The notes: generated by a model from the letters alone, not told the origin. Counted from the stretch's first letter, positions 1 through 7,262 are shown. The stretch is DNA of 31,897 nt from Phycisphaerales bacterium (GCA_011053245.1 DRGS01000058.1:1-31897), one strand, 5' to 3'. Numbers and translations are program-made.

Positions 1-99
1 CTTATTACACGTCCCGATGCCCCCGCAAGTGCTGTTGAGAATAATCCCGACTTGGGCGGCCGCTTCGAGGATGCTCGCTCCGGAATGAATAGTGATCTC
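1..99 (-). pseudogene. RACo-type corrinoid activator, N-terminal [2Fe-2S] domain (runs off left edge)
   Basis: The minus strand is open from about 99 to the left edge and reads EITIHSGASILEAAAQVG followed by IILNSTCGGIGTCNK. This is the start of a plant-type [2Fe-2S] ferredoxin domain: the cysteine loop Cys-x5-Cys is present and the next residue, expected to be the third cysteine, lies just outside the window. RACo proteins (reductive activators of corrinoid proteins) begin with this domain, which feeds electrons to Co(II) corrinoid. No start codon with a ribosome binding site is visible. The ferredoxin homology begins at about 99, exactly where homology to the C-terminal half of the same family begins on the opposite strand. 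That arrangement is what an inversion of the 5' part of one RACo gene would give. It could instead be the start of a second, divergent gene. The domain identity is fairly sure; the gene structure is inferred. Confidence 0.7.
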
Positions 100-1150
100 A
101 CGGCAACTGTGTGAAGAAGCCGGTGTACCACAAAACTACATATACGAACTGACGGCTGCGGGCAATACGACGATGAACCATCTGCTGCTGAATTTTCCTG
201 TCGAGCAATTAGGCCAGGCACCTTATGAAGCGTACTCGGTGGACGCCCATGACCGCCGCCCTATCGACCTCGGTATAAAAATAAACCCCGAAGGTAACAT
301 TCATACGATAGAAAATATTGCCGGATTTGTAGGGTCAGATACGACCGCTGTGGCAGTGGCCGTTGGCTTTGACGCTATCGACGAAATGACGCTTGCAATC
401 GACATCGGCACCAATGGCGAAATCGTACTCGGTACAAAAGATAAGATGTACGCGGCAAGCTGCGCGGCGGGACCGGCACTTGAGGGCGCTCGCATCGAGC
501 AAGGCTCACGCGCTATCGACGGAGCTATCGAACGGGTCTTCGCAAGCGATAACGATATCGACCTCGATGTGATCGGCAATACTACCGCCCGTTCAATATG
601 CGGAAGCGGGCTGATCGACGCGGTCTCTGAACTGATCGAATTGGGAGTGATCGATACAACCGGCAGGATCAAGGACCGCGATGAACTCGACGATTCGCTG
701 CCGCAAGCTATTGTAGACAGACTGACCGGAAAAAATGGTCAGCCGGCGTTTATCCTTGCTCGTAATAAAGACAGCGACGTTAACGCCGTTATCCTTACTC
801 AAAAGGACGTCCGTGAAACTCAATTGGCCAAAGCCGCTATCAGTGCGGGCATAAAACTTCTCCAGAAAAAAGTCGGCGTCACAGATTCGCAGATCAAACA
901 TATTCTGATAGCCGGAGCGTTCGGAAACTATATTAGACGCGAAAGCGCATTGAGGATAGGCCTTTTGCCGAATGTGCCGCCCGAACGTATACGTTTCGTA
1001 GGCAACGCCGCGTCAAGCGGAGCACGGATGATCCTTCTGAGCAGCCAATACCGAAAAATCGCAAAAGATCTTGCCAAGAAAATCGAATACGTCGAGATCG
1101 CCCACGACCCCAACTTCCAGACGGTATTCACCGACTCACTGTTGTTTTAA
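92..1150 (+). pseudogene. RACo-type corrinoid protein activator, ASKHA C-terminal part (5' end missing)
   Basis: This is the C-terminal two thirds of a RACo/RamA-like ATP-dependent activator (ASKHA domain, DUF4445), which returns inactive Co(II) corrinoid proteins to Co(I). The ASKHA signatures are visible: AAGNTTMNHLLL near residue 23, LAIDIGTNGEIVL near residue 101 (phosphate loop), the cysteine-bearing AASCAAGPALEGARI, ARSICGSGLIDAVSEL, and the closing ILIAGAFGNYI. The C-terminus ends as the family does (HDPNFQTVF). Homology begins abruptly at ISRQLCEEAG. An in-frame TGA sits at 86-88 and the upstream frames do not resemble the family's middle region. The GTG at 92 has no Shine-Dalgarno sequence, so it is probably not a native start. 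The gene converges with the phosphoesterase gene, with four bases between their stops. The missing N-terminal domain appears inverted on the minus strand at 1-99. Confidence 0.85.
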
Positions 1151-1154
1151 TCGC

Positions 1155-2027
1155 TCAGCCGGGAATGACGGCAGATGGTCCGGCGAGCGATGCTAAAAGT
1201 ACGATACATTCCGTTAATTCATTCAGAGTATAACTTTTCGTCGGATCAAAAGAGATGAGACAGCCGCGAGTATGATCCGATGCTAAGATTATAAGATTGT
1301 CTCCGAATCGAGCCCACCCGGACGGCTGAGGCTGATGGCCGAGAATGAAATAGTCGACATCAAACAATTTCGCCAATTCCGCCAGCGCCTTCTTGCTCTG
1401 CCGCCTGCCCCATGTAAGCGTGTACAGCGACTTTGGCCGAAGCATGTCATCCGGCTCAAGTTTTTTGTCAAAGATCGAAACGTCAAAATCGGCAACAAAA
1501 CGGTCAGCAGGCAGTGAGTGCGACATCCATATCCGGTTGGCGCACCTTATTGCTATCGGCTGGGAGATCAGGTACCCTCTCACAGCTTCATTGATCGCTT
1601 CCGATTCGCCTCCGAAATATTGCCTCATACCATTCTTGAGCGCCTGGTTCATCTCCTTGCCATTTTTTAGAACGCTGTGGTCGGTAATGATGGCAGTGTC
1701 ATGATTGCCCATTATAAGGTGAACCTGGTCCGGGTAGTCAAGCTTATAACGCAGTACCTCAAAAAACACCTTGAAAGAAGTGCATCCGCCGGCAAGATCC
1801 TCCGGTCCGCCGTGAAGTATTTCCTGAAAGACAACATGCGTGTCGGGGTTATTCTTCAGGTCCGCGTAATCGGCGATCTTTTCAAAATTCCTTTGATGAC
1901 CATGCAGGTCACCGGTTACGATCAGCCTTGCGCCATCGGAAAAGCAGAGGATATTACCCTTGCGGTTTTTTGCCGAGTAATTAAGCTCTGCTGCCTTCCT
2001 ACATAGATCAGTGGTTACTTGTAGCAT
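1155..2027 (-). CDS. Calcineurin-like metallophosphoesterase
   Basis: About 290 residues, cytosolic. The metal-binding motifs of the calcineurin-like fold are present: GDLHGH near residue 39, GNHD near residue 107, and a C-terminal GHQP. The usual second motif GDxVDRG is replaced by VFQEILHGG, so Gln-Glu stands where Gly-Asp is expected; this may mark a subfamily rather than a defect. It is likely a phosphoprotein or small phosphoester phosphatase, substrate unknown. The start chosen is the ATG at 2027 (MLQVTTDL). A GTG at 2057 would add ten residues. Either start lies inside the 3' end of the kinase gene, so the two are translationally coupled. The pairing suggests an opposing kinase/phosphatase module, which is inference. 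Confidence 0.85.
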   Translation of the reverse strand: MLQVTTDLCRKAAELNYSAKNRKGNILCFSDGARLIVTGDLHGHQRNFEKIADYADLKNNPDTHVVFQEILHGGPEDLAGGCTSFKVFFEVLRYKLDYPDQVHLIMGNHDTAIITDHSVLKNGKEMNQALKNGMRQYFGGESEAINEAVRGYLISQPIAIRCANRIWMSHSLPADRFVADFDVSIFDKKLEPDDMLRPKSLYTLTWGRRQSKKALAELAKLFDVDYFILGHQPQPSGWARFGDNLIILASDHTRGCLISFDPTKSYTLNELTECIVLLASLAGPSAVIPG

Positions 2028-2856
2028 TGTTTTTGTACTTACTTCCAAAAATTTCACGTATCAAAAAATCAAATTTCGTAGTCAGCACCGTCATACTGCC
2101 AGGACGCCGGCTGGGATCTTCCTGTATGCATTCCATGACAACATCTGACAACGTCTCCGGAATCTTTCGGTATATTTCGTGGGGCGACTTGAATACTTCT
2201 TTTTCCGTTTTTCGCTGTGCTATCTCTGATTTCTTAGGTATCTGCGTCGGCACATTCCTTCCGGTAAGCGCCCAGTACATTGTCGCACCCAAATTGAATA
2301 TATCGGTCCGATGGCTGAGGTGTTTTCGCTGTACCTGCTCCGGAGCTATGTAGTCAGGCGTACCTTGTATGCGTGCTTTTACGGTCCCGATCTTGCAGCT
2401 TTGACCGAGGTCGATGATCTTTATGGCCTCTTGCTTACTGATGAGAATATTATTGGGCTTGATGTCGCAGTGAACATATCCCCGCTGATGCATGGCGTTA
2501 AGAGCCGTCGCCACCATGCGAAAAACAAGCAGCAGGTCGCCAAGACTGAGCGACCCTAATTCTTCCAAAGACTGCCCCTCAAACATCTCCATCGTCAGGA
2601 GCACCTCTGTTACCTTGAGCATCTTACGTTTTTTGATGAGGCGGTAGCACTTGCGGATATATGGATGGTCGAGTTTGGCCGCAACCTTGTGTTCGGTCTC
2701 GATCTGCTCGAATATGCGATGATCCGACGGTACTTCGAGTATTGCCCTTTTCAGGGCAACTTCCTGTCCCGTCGATTCATCCTCTGCAAGATAGATCGTC
2801 GAGCGAGCGCCTGTCCCGATACATCTTATAATGTTGAAACCGTCTATTTGTACCAT
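2008..2856 (-). CDS. Ser/Thr protein kinase (Hanks type), cytosolic
   Basis: A 282-residue protein kinase domain with little else. The glycine loop GTGARS is at residues 14-19, the ATP-anchoring lysine in VALK is K36, the catalytic loop HCDIKPNN is at 129-136 with D131 as base, and APE is at 171-173. The metal-binding motif is DLG (D149) rather than DFG, a common variant. No membrane helix, PASTA repeat or sensor domain follows, so the input signal is not encoded here. It has its own promoter about 113 bases upstream (2975-3003) and overlaps the downstream phosphoesterase gene by 20 bases. No strong ribosome binding site is visible; a short hairpin (ACAAG/CTTGT) lies just before the ATG. Confidence 0.93.
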   Translation of the reverse strand: MVQIDGFNIIRCIGTGARSTIYLAEDESTGQEVALKRAILEVPSDHRIFEQIETEHKVAAKLDHPYIRKCYRLIKKRKMLKVTEVLLTMEMFEGQSLEELGSLSLGDLLLVFRMVATALNAMHQRGYVHCDIKPNNILISKQEAIKIIDLGQSCKIGTVKARIQGTPDYIAPEQVQRKHLSHRTDIFNLGATMYWALTGRNVPTQIPKKSEIAQRKTEKEVFKSPHEIYRKIPETLSDVVMECIQEDPSRRPGSMTVLTTKFDFLIREIFGSKYKNNATSNH

Positions 2857-2974
2857 GTTTTACAAGCAACCTTGTTATACCATATTCATGTTATTCTTAT
2901 TCTCAAGCGGCTCTACAGCAAATAAAACCAGATTCGCCTTCGATTTCGATCTGAGAACCAAGTATACGCCCAGC

Positions 2975-3003
2975 ATTATATCCATTCTCGCAATGAATTG
3001 CAA
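2975..3003 (-). promoter_or_regulatory. Sigma-70-like promoter of the kinase-phosphoesterase operon
   Basis: On the minus strand TTGCAA (2998-3003) is followed by a 17-base spacer and a perfect TATAAT (2975-2980). The predicted transcript starts near 2968, giving a leader of about 113 bases. Of the rest of the gap 2857-3201, only the terminator at 3068-3102 was recognised. Confidence 0.6.
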
Positions 3004-3067
3004 TAACGAGTTTATACGCTCGAAATCAGAAGTTTGGGGTCCATTTGGCAGATTTCAGATAAAATAA

Positions 3068-3102
3068 AAGCCAGATCTCAAAACTAATCCAAGATCTGGC
3101 TT
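3068..3102 (-). terminator. Rho-independent terminator (minus strand)
   Basis: A perfect 11-base inverted repeat, AAGCCAGATCT (3068-3078) with AGATCTGGCTT (3092-3102), has a 13-base loop. On the minus strand the stem is followed by TTTATTTTA. It would end transcripts coming from the small gene at 3202-3363, or read-through from the Hpt-receiver gene, before the kinase promoter. Confidence 0.65.
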
Positions 3103-3201
3103 CGGAGGAGGGTGATGAAAAGTGAAGTTTTCAATTATTTTTCAATAATAGCCTCTGTATATTGTTTCATCTGTTATTCCGCTTTCAAAACAGGCCTTAC
3201 A

Positions 3202-3363
3202 TCACATCTTTCTTGGCGTTTGCGTTTGCTTTATCTCCATGATAAGGTTCAAAGCTGTGTCGATCGCAGTTGCAATATGCTTTGTACTATGCTGTTTTCT
3301 CCAAGTCGGGTGTACGACGTTTTCCTGCATCAAATGCCTTTGATTCTCGATTTTCGGGCTCAT
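3202..3363 (-). CDS. Possible small protein, 53 residues, unknown function
   Basis: An ATG at 3363 opens a 53-codon frame ending in TGA at 3202. It is preceded by GAGGG seven bases upstream, a good Shine-Dalgarno position. The protein begins MSPKIENQRHLMQENVVHP and continues with a likely amphipathic helix (KHIATAIDTALNLIMEIKQ). It is basic, has no cysteine and no signal peptide. A promoter-like pair at 3418-3445 lies about 60 bases upstream and a terminator at 3068-3102 lies 100 bases downstream, so it looks like a self-contained transcription unit. I do not recognise the family. The transcript could instead be a small RNA, and a 31-codon frame overlaps it. Confidence 0.45.
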   Translation of the reverse strand: MSPKIENQRHLMQENVVHPTWRKQHSTKHIATAIDTALNLIMEIKQTQTPRKM

Positions 3364-3417
3364 TTTGCATCCCTCTACTCATATCTACGCATTAGCACCC
3401 ATCCTCTCTGATTTGCA

Positions 3418-3445
3418 ATTGTATGGTTTGCCGTATTTAATGCAA
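3418..3445 (-). promoter_or_regulatory. Sigma-70-like promoter for the small gene at 3202-3363
   Basis: On the minus strand TTGCAT (3440-3445) is separated by 16 bases from TACAAT (3418-3423). Transcription would start near 3411, about 48 bases before the ATG at 3363. It lies within 120 bases of the stop codon of the Hpt-receiver gene. Confidence 0.5.
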
Positions 3446-3541
3446 TCAGGTTTCACCTGAATTCGCGTCGGAGAAATCCTTAGGCCTTAATGATACCCAA
3501 AATGCGGTTTTTGGGCGATATTATCGGTCCTGCGGTCTGTT

Positions 3542-4399
3542 TTAGTCGATCGCGTAATCTTTTTGTACCTTTACGACCTTCAGAAGACCGAGTTTTGCGA
3601 TCTCATCGAGAAGCTTTTCGCCCATTCCGGATTTTGTCACATAGGCTTCGCAGCCCTGGCGGAACGCGCTGAAGATGTGTTTTGAGTCGCCTTCGGATGT
3701 TAGCATTATGACCTTTACGCCGTCGAGTCCTTGTATAGCGTTTTCTTCCTCGAATTTTCTGATCGCTTCAAGGGTCTGGTGTCCATTCATCTCCGGCATG
3801 TTAATATCGAGTGTCACAAAATCGAAAGGTTTCTTATTTTGCCGTGAGGCTTTGTAGGCTTCAAACCCTTTGAGGCCATTTCCGGCGACTGTGCAATCGA
3901 AGAACGGGTCAAGCATCATTTTCAACCGCTGCTGGCATACTTCATCGTCGTCGATAATAAGCGCTGTAAGTTTCGATGTGTCCTTACTCTCGGCAGCAGC
4001 TTCGGTGGTTTCGTCCGCCGTATCGCCATTTATGATATGTTTAATGGCGGCGTTTATCCAGTCCTTTACTTTCAGGACCATATCGGCTGCAGCGGCGTCG
4101 TCGGTCATCTCTTCAAAGAAAGTCTCAGTCTGGTGGCAGAGATCGTGGATGTCCATTAAACCGCTCATGCCCGAATCACCCTTTATTGAGTGCAGTATTC
4201 GTCTGATCAGAGCCTTGTTCTCATCGATATCTGTCCCGTTTTCCAGGTGTAACGCGGCTGCTTCAAGTTCGGTGAGAAGTGAGGTTGTCGCGTCAAGATA
4301 CGTCTGCCATATCTGGTCGATGATCTTTGTTGAGTCCACCGTCTTCGGATCAGGTAATTGTCCGCTTGTTTTTAAGCTACTGAAGTCCATATTTGCCAT
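3542..4399 (-). CDS. Hpt and response-regulator receiver protein
   Basis: About 285 residues with two signalling domains and no output domain. Residues about 25-120 form a histidine phosphotransfer helix bundle with the motif HSIKGDSG, whose His accepts phosphate. A short acidic, alanine-rich linker follows. Residues about 140-270 form a CheY-like receiver with the acidic DDD pocket, the phosphoacceptor Asp in FVTLDINMPEMNG, the Thr switch in IMLTS and the Lys in YVTKSG. It would pass phosphate within a multi-step phosphorelay; no sensor kinase is nearby. The start is the ATG at 4399 (MANMDF), preceded by AAGGACACAGAA; an upstream TTG at 4429 lacks a better site. A promoter candidate lies at 4435-4464. 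Confidence 0.9.
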   Translation of the reverse strand: MANMDFSSLKTSGQLPDPKTVDSTKIIDQIWQTYLDATTSLLTELEAAALHLENGTDIDENKALIRRILHSIKGDSGMSGLMDIHDLCHQTETFFEEMTDDAAAADMVLKVKDWINAAIKHIINGDTADETTEAAAESKDTSKLTALIIDDDEVCQQRLKMMLDPFFDCTVAGNGLKGFEAYKASRQNKKPFDFVTLDINMPEMNGHQTLEAIRKFEEENAIQGLDGVKVIMLTSEGDSKHIFSAFRQGCEAYVTKSGMGEKLLDEIAKLGLLKVVKVQKDYAID

Positions 4400-4434
4400 T
4401 TCTGTGTCCTTTTTGCTATCGCATACCAATCACA

Positions 4435-4464
4435 ATTATAAAATTAACTTTTGTTCGCGGTTAA
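4435..4464 (-). promoter_or_regulatory. Promoter candidate for the Hpt-receiver gene
   Basis: On the minus strand TTAACC (4459-4464) and TATAAT (4435-4440) are separated by 18 bases. The -10 box is perfect and the -35 box matches at four of six positions. Transcription would start about 30 bases before the ATG at 4399. Confidence 0.45.
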
Positions 4465-4544
4465 GTTCTTTTACGACAATATATTACGATTTACAACGCG
4501 AAAACTTATTATTCTAAAGGGTATCTCCTTTACAGTTTATCGTC

Positions 4545-4573
4545 TGCAATGTGGGCATGTCCACAAAGTTGCA
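4545..4573. other. Two-part inverted repeat in intergenic DNA
   Basis: TGCAATGTGG (4545-4554) pairs with CCACA (4561-4565) and TTGCA (4569-4573), leaving a six-base loop and a three-base bulge. It lies about 100 bases upstream of the Hpt-receiver promoter. It could be an operator or an RNA hairpin; no flanking T tract makes it a clear terminator. Confidence 0.35.
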
Positions 4574-4613
4574 TTGTTTGTTCATCGGCAAAATGGCAGA
4601 GCTATATTATCTC

Positions 4614-4638
4614 AAAATCAGTTTTTCTCCTGATTTTT
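4614..4638. terminator. Bidirectional terminator-like hairpin
   Basis: AAAATCAG (4614-4621) pairs with CTGATTTT (4630-4637). T runs follow on the plus strand and a shorter one on the minus strand. It would end the minus-strand transcript of the cysteine-rich gene (4864-4983) together with its structured 3' segment. Confidence 0.5.
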
Positions 4639-4747
4639 ACGGGACGAGATTCACCGCTTTGTGAGTTTAAGTGGAGATAGATAGAAAAGCCGTATAGAGG
4701 TGCTATTATCGGCGGGTGAGTATTTTGATGTCAGCTTGTTATACACT

Positions 4748-4837
4748 GTGCCCGATGCGGCCAGAGAAAACCGCTGACGACAGGCCCGAAAGCCCTGCCG
4801 CAGGCGCAACGGTCAACTCAGGCCGCTGAAGGGGCAT
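4748..4837. other. Long GC-rich irregular hairpin, possible structured RNA
   Basis: Nested complementary blocks form one long hairpin. GTGCCC (4748-4753) pairs with GGGCAT (4832-4837), GCGGCC (4757-4762) with GGCCGC (4821-4826), ACCGCTG (4770-4776) with CAACGGT (4807-4813, one mismatch), and GGC (4783-4785) with GCC (4792-4794) near the tip. Two near-symmetric internal loops separate the helices. A small palindrome (GCATT/AATGC) follows at 4834-4846. The element lies between the stop of the cysteine-rich gene and the terminator at 4614-4638, so on the minus strand it would be a structured 3' UTR or separate RNA. It does not match SRP RNA, RNase P RNA or tmRNA signatures that I can recall. The strand is unknown. 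Confidence 0.35.
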
Positions 4838-4863
4838 TTATAATGCGATCCCAACAAGGCACT

Positions 4864-4983
4864 TTACTCTTCTGCAATGCCGCAGAGGCATTCTTCTACG
4901 GGCAGATCGCATCCGGTACAAACTCCATCCTCAACTGGCTGACCGCATTCCTGGCACGGTGTGCATCCACAAGTCTCACACAT
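4864..4983 (-). CDS. Small cysteine-rich protein, 39 residues
   Basis: The ATG at 4983 is preceded by GAAAGGAAG four bases upstream and opens a 39-codon frame. The protein begins MCETCGCTPCQECGQPV, continues DGVCTGCDLPVEECLCG and ends in TAA at 4864. Nine of 39 residues are cysteine (positions 2, 5, 7, 10, 13, 22, 25, 32, 34), in pairs spaced as in zinc-ribbon or Fe-S knuckles. Similar tiny proteins with this start occur in strict anaerobes, as I recall, without a known role. Metal or Fe-S binding is inferred from the spacing only. The gene stands alone, about 170 bases downstream of the TSUP-associated pair. Confidence 0.75.
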   Translation of the reverse strand: MCETCGCTPCQECGQPVEDGVCTGCDLPVEECLCGIAEE

Positions 4984-5117
4984 TTTTCTTCCTTTCAATT
5001 AAGGGCCGCAAATAATTATGACAGACTGTAAGCTTGGTTAAACTTTACACGATAGGGACCGTAAAAACATCGGGAAGTTACTGATTGACCGGCTTGTATT
5101 TTCTTATCTACTTTGTA

Positions 5118-5134
5118 ATACCCTTGTAGGGTAT
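5118..5134. other. Short perfect inverted repeat, possible operator
   Basis: ATACCCT and AGGGTAT flank a three-base loop, 20 bases beyond the stop of the small membrane protein gene and 135 bases upstream of the cysteine-rich gene. No T tract follows on the minus strand, so an operator or processing hairpin is as likely as a terminator. Confidence 0.3.
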
Positions 5135-5152
5135 ATTTCTGGCGCGTACCTA

Positions 5153-5572
5153 TCACCCTGTTTTTAACAGGTTTGATGCCGCAAGGAGCAGTACCAGGAT
5201 TTGGGCTATCGCTATTGCAAGGTAGGCGAAATTTCTGTTTTTCTTCAGGATGGGGATGATCCTCAGGTAGCAGATCATTGCGATCGTACCGAAAACAGCG
5301 AGAGGAATAAAATTCAGGCAGTCGCCGTAGCGAAGCATTGCGGTCCATGACCAGCCCGCATCGTAATTTGTTTTCCGGAGGTATTTATCCAGGGGCAGGG
5401 ACCAGTACTCCCCGATCTGATCCAGTGGTACGGATGGACCGACAATGCCAAAGACATACAACGCAAAGCAAACGATAAGTATGGCGAAACCGAATATCAC
5501 ACATTTTTTGAGTAATCTTGCATAAGCAAGTTGCTCCTGGCTGGCATCGAGATTCATTTGTTGCTCGTTCAT
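5153..5572 (-). CDS. Small membrane protein paired with the TSUP transporter
   Basis: A 139-residue protein with a polar N-terminus of about 20 residues and three predicted membrane helices (about 23-45, 86-106 and 117-136). The region between helices one and two is rich in Tyr, Trp and Asp and probably faces outside. It follows the TSUP gene by 20 bases and has a good ribosome binding site (AGGGTAAAGAA before ATG). The layout recalls the small membrane proteins found beside TauE/SafE exporters (for example DUF1634), but that is a contextual comparison and I do not see a firm family match. Its last codons form an inverted repeat (CCTGTT/AACAGG). Confidence 0.8.
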   Translation of the reverse strand: MNEQQMNLDASQEQLAYARLLKKCVIFGFAILIVCFALYVFGIVGPSVPLDQIGEYWSLPLDKYLRKTNYDAGWSWTAMLRYGDCLNFIPLAVFGTIAMICYLRIIPILKKNRNFAYLAIAIAQILVLLLAASNLLKTG

Positions 5573-5592
5573 TTCTTTACCCTGTAATTAGC

Positions 5593-6573
5593 TTAGGTGA
5601 ATAGTCCTAAACCTTTTGTTATCGATCTAATTGAAGCGAGCAGCAGCATCGCAATAACGACCCAGCGAATGGAGGCCGGTCTGGTTCTGGCAAATATTTT
5701 TACCCCGACGCGAGAGCCTAACATGATGCCTATCATCGACGGGACGACTATGATGGGCAGGACCGCACCGCGATTGAGATATATCCATGCCGGGCAAGCA
5801 GTTGTTATCGACAGAAGGAAACTGCTGGACGCAACGGCGACCTTTAGCGGGGCACCCATCATGATATTCAGGATAGGCACATTTGCCCACCCGGCGCCAA
5901 GGCCGAACATGCCGGCGATAAAACCTACCACGATAAAGCATAAAAGCGCCGGGATCGTTCGGTGTACATCCCATGGAATATATTCGTCCGTTGACTCTTC
6001 GTGGTAGATACCTGTTATACCGAGGGCAACCGCGAAAGCATCCGGTTTTTTGACTTCGGGGAACTCCGATCTTTTTGCAAGGATCATTACGATCGCGATC
6101 AGGAAAATGCAGCCGCCGAGAGCTATCTGGATCACTTCGGGGTCGAGGCGAAGTCCGACAATGGCACCTGCGATAGCCGACGCCGAAACGATGAGGGCTA
6201 TGGGTAAGGCAAGTTTAAAGCTGGCGATCCCTTTTCTAAGAAGGGTGGGACCGGCAGAGAGCGAACCGGCCATCGCGAGAAAGAGGCCCGCACCGCGAAC
6301 GAAATCGATGTGGAAAGGGAAAAAACCAGAGACGATAGGGACAAAGAGTACCGCCCCGCCTACTCCGGAAAGAACCGCGAGAATGCCGAAAAGAAATGTT
6401 GTAACGAACAGAATGATCGGCCATGCCCACCACGGTAGAGAACTCTGCTCGACCAAGTCAGCCTCAACCGCCTCCTGCGCAAAAGCATTACTACTGACCG
6501 GCCCTGCCAAAAAAACGGTCCCGACGATCAGCAGGATCATCATGCCGGTTACATGTCGCCCAAAGATAAACAT
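5593..6573 (-). CDS. TSUP-family (TauE/SafE) membrane transporter
   Basis: A 326-residue polytopic membrane protein of the sulfite exporter TauE/SafE family, which moves sulfur oxyanions or organosulfonates across the inner membrane. After an N-terminal hydrophobic segment (about 9-33) there are about eight helices in two repeats. Each repeat carries the family's Gly-rich motif: LSGVGGAVLFVPI near residue 67 and AGMFGLGAGWANVPIL near residue 220. The first segment ends in a cleavable-looking SNAFAQ, unusual for the family, so a signal peptide is possible. The start is supported by AGGTGA before the ATG. It is the first gene of a two-gene unit. The substrate cannot be told from sequence. Confidence 0.9.
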   Translation of the reverse strand: MFIFGRHVTGMMILLIVGTVFLAGPVSSNAFAQEAVEADLVEQSSLPWWAWPIILFVTTFLFGILAVLSGVGGAVLFVPIVSGFFPFHIDFVRGAGLFLAMAGSLSAGPTLLRKGIASFKLALPIALIVSASAIAGAIVGLRLDPEVIQIALGGCIFLIAIVMILAKRSEFPEVKKPDAFAVALGITGIYHEESTDEYIPWDVHRTIPALLCFIVVGFIAGMFGLGAGWANVPILNIMMGAPLKVAVASSSFLLSITTACPAWIYLNRGAVLPIIVVPSMIGIMLGSRVGVKIFARTRPASIRWVVIAMLLLASIRSITKGLGLFT

Positions 6574-6603
6574 CGCAGATCACCTGCCATCGATTTACGG
6601 AAT

Positions 6604-6634
6604 AATGCTATACCGGGGTTTCCCATACAGCATT
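6604..6634 (-). promoter_or_regulatory. Hairpin in the leader of the TSUP gene
   Basis: AATGCT at 6604-6609 and AGCATT at 6629-6634 pair, and the interior continues with TA/TA and GGG/CCC pairs around TTT. It lies about 31 bases before the TSUP start codon. An operator or an RNA leader structure are both possible. The rest of the 6574-6781 gap is AT-rich and I found no clear promoter in it. Confidence 0.35.
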
Positions 6635-6781
6635 TTATGTTTGAAGCTGGCTACGCTGCCATGCCTTCTCGAATAGAAAATCAAATCTGCCGCTAAAACT
6701 CAAGATTTTCAGCCTCATTTTGAAAATATTTCAGCCACAATAAACTCGCTAACGAATCTATTTTCACAATTACTTCCCAGC

Positions 6782-7231
6782 CTATTTCTGAATGATACAG
6801 CCTTTCTTGAGGATCACGTTTGCGTACAGGGCCGCTTCGCTTGTTGCTATGACCGCATAAGCCTGCTTTGCCCTTTCATAGAACGCGAACCGCTCGATAT
6901 ATTCGAAATCCTCGAAAGGTTCGCCGCTTGCCTTGACGATCTTTTTGTACTCATCCCATATAGGGGTAGCGACGTCGTCGCCGGGACAAACTTCCATCAG
7001 GCCGAGGGCTTTATCGACATACTGATCCAGCGGGCAGACACTCAATATAGCTTCCAATACCGGCGGTACACCGTGCCCGTCCATACGGATCAACTGCCCC
7101 GAAACCGTATGCTTCGCAATATAAGCAGCGGGAAAATTACCGTCAGCGATAACGATCTCATCGCCATGGCCCATTTCCATGAGTATCTTCAATAACTCCG
7201 GGCTTAGAATAGCTGGTATATTTTTTAACAT
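6782..7231 (-). CDS. fucU: L-fucose mutarotase
   Basis: A 149-residue member of the RbsD/FucU family, which interconverts the alpha and beta anomers of L-fucose for the fucose pathway. Family marks include ILSPELLKILMEMGHGDEIV with the catalytic-region His, ADGNFPA directly after it, MDGHGVPPVLEAIL, and the C-terminal ANVILKKGC. The length matches the family (about 140-150). The start is the ATG at 7231 because TAGGAG precedes it by eight bases and the protein aligns from there; a longer frame to 7315 would run into fucP. It follows fucP by 31 bases. No fucose isomerase, kinase or aldolase lies in the window, so the remaining enzymes must be elsewhere. Confidence 0.9.
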   Translation of the reverse strand: MLKNIPAILSPELLKILMEMGHGDEIVIADGNFPAAYIAKHTVSGQLIRMDGHGVPPVLEAILSVCPLDQYVDKALGLMEVCPGDDVATPIWDEYKKIVKASGEPFEDFEYIERFAFYERAKQAYAVIATSEAALYANVILKKGCIIQK

Positions 7232-7262
7232 TTTAAAAACTCCTAAAAATTTGATTATGCCT

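Noticed and set aside
3112..3411. 99-codon plus-strand frame after a GGAGGAGG-like sequence
   Set aside because: The purine-rich site follows a hairpin, but the frame lacks domain-like composition and lies antisense to the better supported small gene.
3488..3512. CCCAAAA/TTTTGGG hairpin just after the Hpt-receiver stop
   Set aside because: The stem is weak and no T tract follows on the minus strand, so it was not called a terminator.
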